The position numbers and the translations under genes were made by a program. Of a stretch of 6,344 bases of DNA, positions 4,736-6,344 are shown in pieces; the stretch's first letter is position 1; every line of letters begins with the position of its first letter. Source of the DNA: Hyphomicrobiales bacterium. GTDB taxonomy: Bacteria; Pseudomonadota; Alphaproteobacteria; Rhizobiales; Xanthobacteraceae. The DNA lies in NCBI GenBank assembly GCA_016201085.1, contig JACQDO010000397.1, positions 1 to 6,344 on the forward strand, in the 5' to 3' direction. The notes below the pieces were generated by a model, which did no database searches, was not told the DNA's origin, and saw only the letters and a list, made by a program, of their open reading frames with translations.

Positions 4736-5950
4736 ATCGGCCCGCCGACGCACCAACTGCCGCGAAACCCACACGCCCAATCCGAGCAGGCAGAGCGCCG
4801 CGATCAGGAATAGCGGCACGGCGGTGTAGCGATCGAAAATCCAGCCACCGGCGGCGACCCCCGCGGTCTGTCCGATATAAAGCGAGGCGGAGAACAGCGA
4901 GACCGCGGTGCCGCGCGCTTCCGGCGTCATCTGCGTGGCGTTGGTCTGCAATGTGTTGTGCAGCATGTAGAAGCCGAGCCCGATGGCGGTGATGGCGAGC
5001 GGCGCGATGAAAGCGGTCGGTTCGAAGGCGAGCGCCACGTAGGAAGCCGCCAGCACCGTGCCGCCCGTGGCCGCCAGTCCGATCTGGCCCAGGCGCTGCA
5101 CCAGCCGATGCACCGACAGGCTGTAGATCAGCCCGCCGATGGCGAAGGTGCCGACGCACAGGCCGACAAGCGTGAAACTCACGCCAAAGCGCAGATGCAG
5201 ATCGGCGCCGACATAGGTGAAGGCGCCGAACATCAGCCCGAATTCGAGAAAGGCCACGGCGATGATGGTGCGCGCCCAAGGCGAGCGCAGCACGGCGGCA
5301 TAGTCGGCGATGAAGCCGCGCTTAGGCTGCGCGGGCGCGGCGCTGCGGCGCGTGATCGGATTGCGCCACAACTCGTAGAACAGCCCGGCGGTGGCGAGCG
5401 CGAGCATGCCGGCGAGCAGGAAGAACACGGTGCGCCAGCCGAAATAATCGCCGAGCACGCCGCCGGCGGCCTGGCCGAACAACTGGCCGAGGATTTGCCC
5501 GGACAGAAAGCGGCCGAGCACCTGCTGGCGGCGCTCGTAGGGAATGACGTCGCCGACGAAGGCCAAGGCTAAAGGGATGATCCAGCCGGTGGCGAGCCCG
5601 CTGAGCAGGCGCGCCGCCACCAGCAGCGGCAGCGAGGTGGCCAGTCCGCACAGCGCCACCAGCACGGCGGCCGCGGCGGCGGCGAGCGCCATGCAGAGAT
5701 ATTTGCCGAGCCGGTCGGCGATCGGGCCGATCACCAGTTGCACCGAACCGTGCGCCAGCAGGTAGACGGTGACCACGATCGAGGCGGCGCCGACGGTGAC
5801 GTTAAGATCGACGGCGATCTGCGGCAGCAGCGAATCGGTCACCCGCACCATGGCCTGGGCGGCAAAGGCGGCGATGGCCAGCAGCGTAATGGCGCTGGTG
5901 GCGCTGCCGCGTGCGGGGGCTGGGCTTGCTGGGTTAGGACTTGCCGGCAA
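4724..5950 (-). CDS. Major facilitator superfamily (MFS) transporter
   Basis: This encodes a 408-residue inner-membrane secondary transporter with about 12 hydrophobic segments. The MFS motif A loop after helix 2 is GPIADRLGK (75-83). R114 lies in helix 4 (LLVAARLLSGLATG). A glycine-rich helix-5 region, GQILGQLFGQAAGGVLGDYF (151-170), precedes GWRTVFFLLA (171-180), typical of drug:proton antiporter-type MFS proteins. A basic central loop (about 194-212) separates the halves. The length is normal. The substrate cannot be told; drug or metabolite efflux is the usual annotation. No ATG or GTG occurs before residue 34 in this frame, so the start is probably TTG (plus 5948-5950), with GAGAG about 7 bases ahead. 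The gene is convergent with popZ and divergent from valS, and its last residues and stop lie inside a repeat element. It may be a later insertion between popZ and valS. Confidence 0.88.
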   Translation of the reverse strand: MPASPNPASPAPARGSATSAITLLAIAAFAAQAMVRVTDSLLPQIAVDLNVTVGAASIVVTVYLLAHGSVQLVIGPIADRLGKYLCMALAAAAAAVLVALCGLATSLPLLVAARLLSGLATGWIIPLALAFVGDVIPYERRQQVLGRFLSGQILGQLFGQAAGGVLGDYFGWRTVFFLLAGMLALATAGLFYELWRNPITRRSAAPAQPKRGFIADYAAVLRSPWARTIIAVAFLEFGLMFGAFTYVGADLHLRFGVSFTLVGLCVGTFAIGGLIYSLSVHRLVQRLGQIGLAATGGTVLAASYVALAFEPTAFIAPLAITAIGLGFYMLHNTLQTNATQMTPEARGTAVSLFSASLYIGQTAGVAAGGWIFDRYTAVPLFLIAALCLLGLGVWVSRQLVRRRADPSS

Positions 5951-6009
5951 AAGTTGACTCTCGGTGAGGGGCGGGCTTTCTAACGCCGGTCACGTTTACG
6001 CAGATTCAA

Positions 6010-6100
6010 CCGCTCGTCCCCGCGAAAACGGGGACCCAGTGCAGGGACTTTCTTACCTGCGATAGTGGCACTGGATTCCCGCTTGCGCGGGAATGAGCGG
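6010..6100. repeat. 91-bp two-hairpin element between the MFS gene and valS
   Basis: The ends CCGCTCGTCCCCGCG (6010-6024) and CGCGGGAATGAGCGG (6086-6100) are inverted repeats matching at 13 of 15 positions. The left hairpin is GTCCCCG/CGGGGAC (6016-6022 with 6029-6035) and the right hairpin is ATTCCCGC/GCGGGAAT (6075-6082 with 6087-6094). Further perfect inner pairs are CCAGTGC/GCACTGG (6036-6042, 6068-6074) and GCAGG/CCTGC (6041-6045, 6056-6060), so the whole element could also fold as one long hairpin. It ends 61 bases before valS, in the divergent MFS/valS gap. The rest of the gap shows no gene or convincing promoter. Confidence 0.75.
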
Positions 6101-6161
6101 AGTGTGGTTCGACGTAACCGGGACATGCTTTAGCGCGCCACGTGGTTCAGACAAAACGCCA

Positions 6162-6344
6162 ATGATCGATAAGACCTATCAACCCTCGGAGGTCGAGGGC
6201 CGCATCTACCGGACCTGGGAGCAGGCGGGTGCCTTCACAGCCGGCCGGCCCGAGCGCGCCCAGGCCACGCCTTACTCTATCGTCATTCCGCCGCCCAACG
6301 TCACCGGCTCATTGCATATGGGCCATGCGCTCAACAACACGTTG
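6162..6344 (+). CDS. valS: Valyl-tRNA synthetase, N-terminal part (cut by window edge)
   Basis: The first 61 codons of a class I aminoacyl-tRNA synthetase that charges tRNA-Val in the cytoplasm (EC 6.1.1.9). The N-terminus [20 protein letters not shown] matches the ValS pattern, in which a short lead helix ends in a W-E pair. Residues 40-60 form the start of the Rossmann fold: [20 protein letters not shown], with the HIGH-type ATP-binding signature as HMGH at 52-55. No stop occurs before the window ends, and a full ValS is about 900 or more residues. ATG 6162 is the family-consistent start, but no clear Shine-Dalgarno precedes it. Its separation from popZ by an inverted MFS gene and two repeats suggests that it has its own promoter here. 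Confidence 0.95.
   Translation, partial: MIDKTYQPSEVEGRIYRTWEQAGAFTAGRPERAQATPYSIVIPPPNVTGSLHMGHALNNTL

Noticed and set aside
4958..5572. Plus-strand frame of 204 codons opposite the MFS gene
   Set aside because: Its composition is repetitive Gly/Glu/Gln/His-rich sequence typical of the antisense of a membrane protein gene.

Overview
This window looks like ordinary chromosome from a GC-rich alphaproteobacterium of the order Hyphomicrobiales (Rhizobiales), probably near Bradyrhizobiaceae/Xanthobacteraceae. The assignment rests on four things: the gene order (tRNA-Asn, tRNA-Cys, an isoaspartate-methyltransferase-like gene, a TolC-type outer-membrane channel gene, a popZ/DUF2497 gene, valS); a FixK-like Crp/Fnr regulator without iron-sulfur cysteines; a clear PopZ protein; and intergenic palindromic repeats of a kind that I recall as common in that group. 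No database search was possible.

Layout. 20-799 (+): Crp/Fnr-family regulator. 810-884 (-) and 1044-1117 (-): tRNA-Asn(GTT) and tRNA-Cys(GCA), probably one transcript read leftward from a candidate promoter near 1170-1198 and ending in a T7 tract next to the regulator's stop codon. The tRNA spacer holds a REP/BIME-like inverted pair of hairpins, one of which overlaps the CCA end of tRNA-Cys. 1274-1933 (+): isoaspartate-methyltransferase-like protein with an intact SAM-binding motif but a degenerate substrate motif. 2120-3571 (+): TolC-family channel. 3887-4594 (+): PopZ pole-organising protein with a duplicated proline-rich 13-residue unit. 4724-5950 (-): MFS transporter, convergent with popZ. 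6162-6344 (+): first 61 codons of valS, cut by the window edge.

The genes do not form one pathway. They are housekeeping (tRNAs, valS), envelope export (TolC), cell-pole organisation (PopZ), transport and regulation. The most notable structure is between the genes. Four of the five larger gaps (tRNA spacer, tolC-popZ, popZ-MFS, MFS-valS) each hold a compact element made of two hairpins in inverted orientation, 86 to 148 bp long. The elements differ in sequence but share this architecture, and one provides the last codons and stop of the MFS gene. The MFS gene, bracketed by two of these repeats, sits on the opposite strand between popZ and valS and may be an insertion. I found no CRISPR array, transposase, phage gene, toxin-antitoxin pair or evident new multi-gene system.
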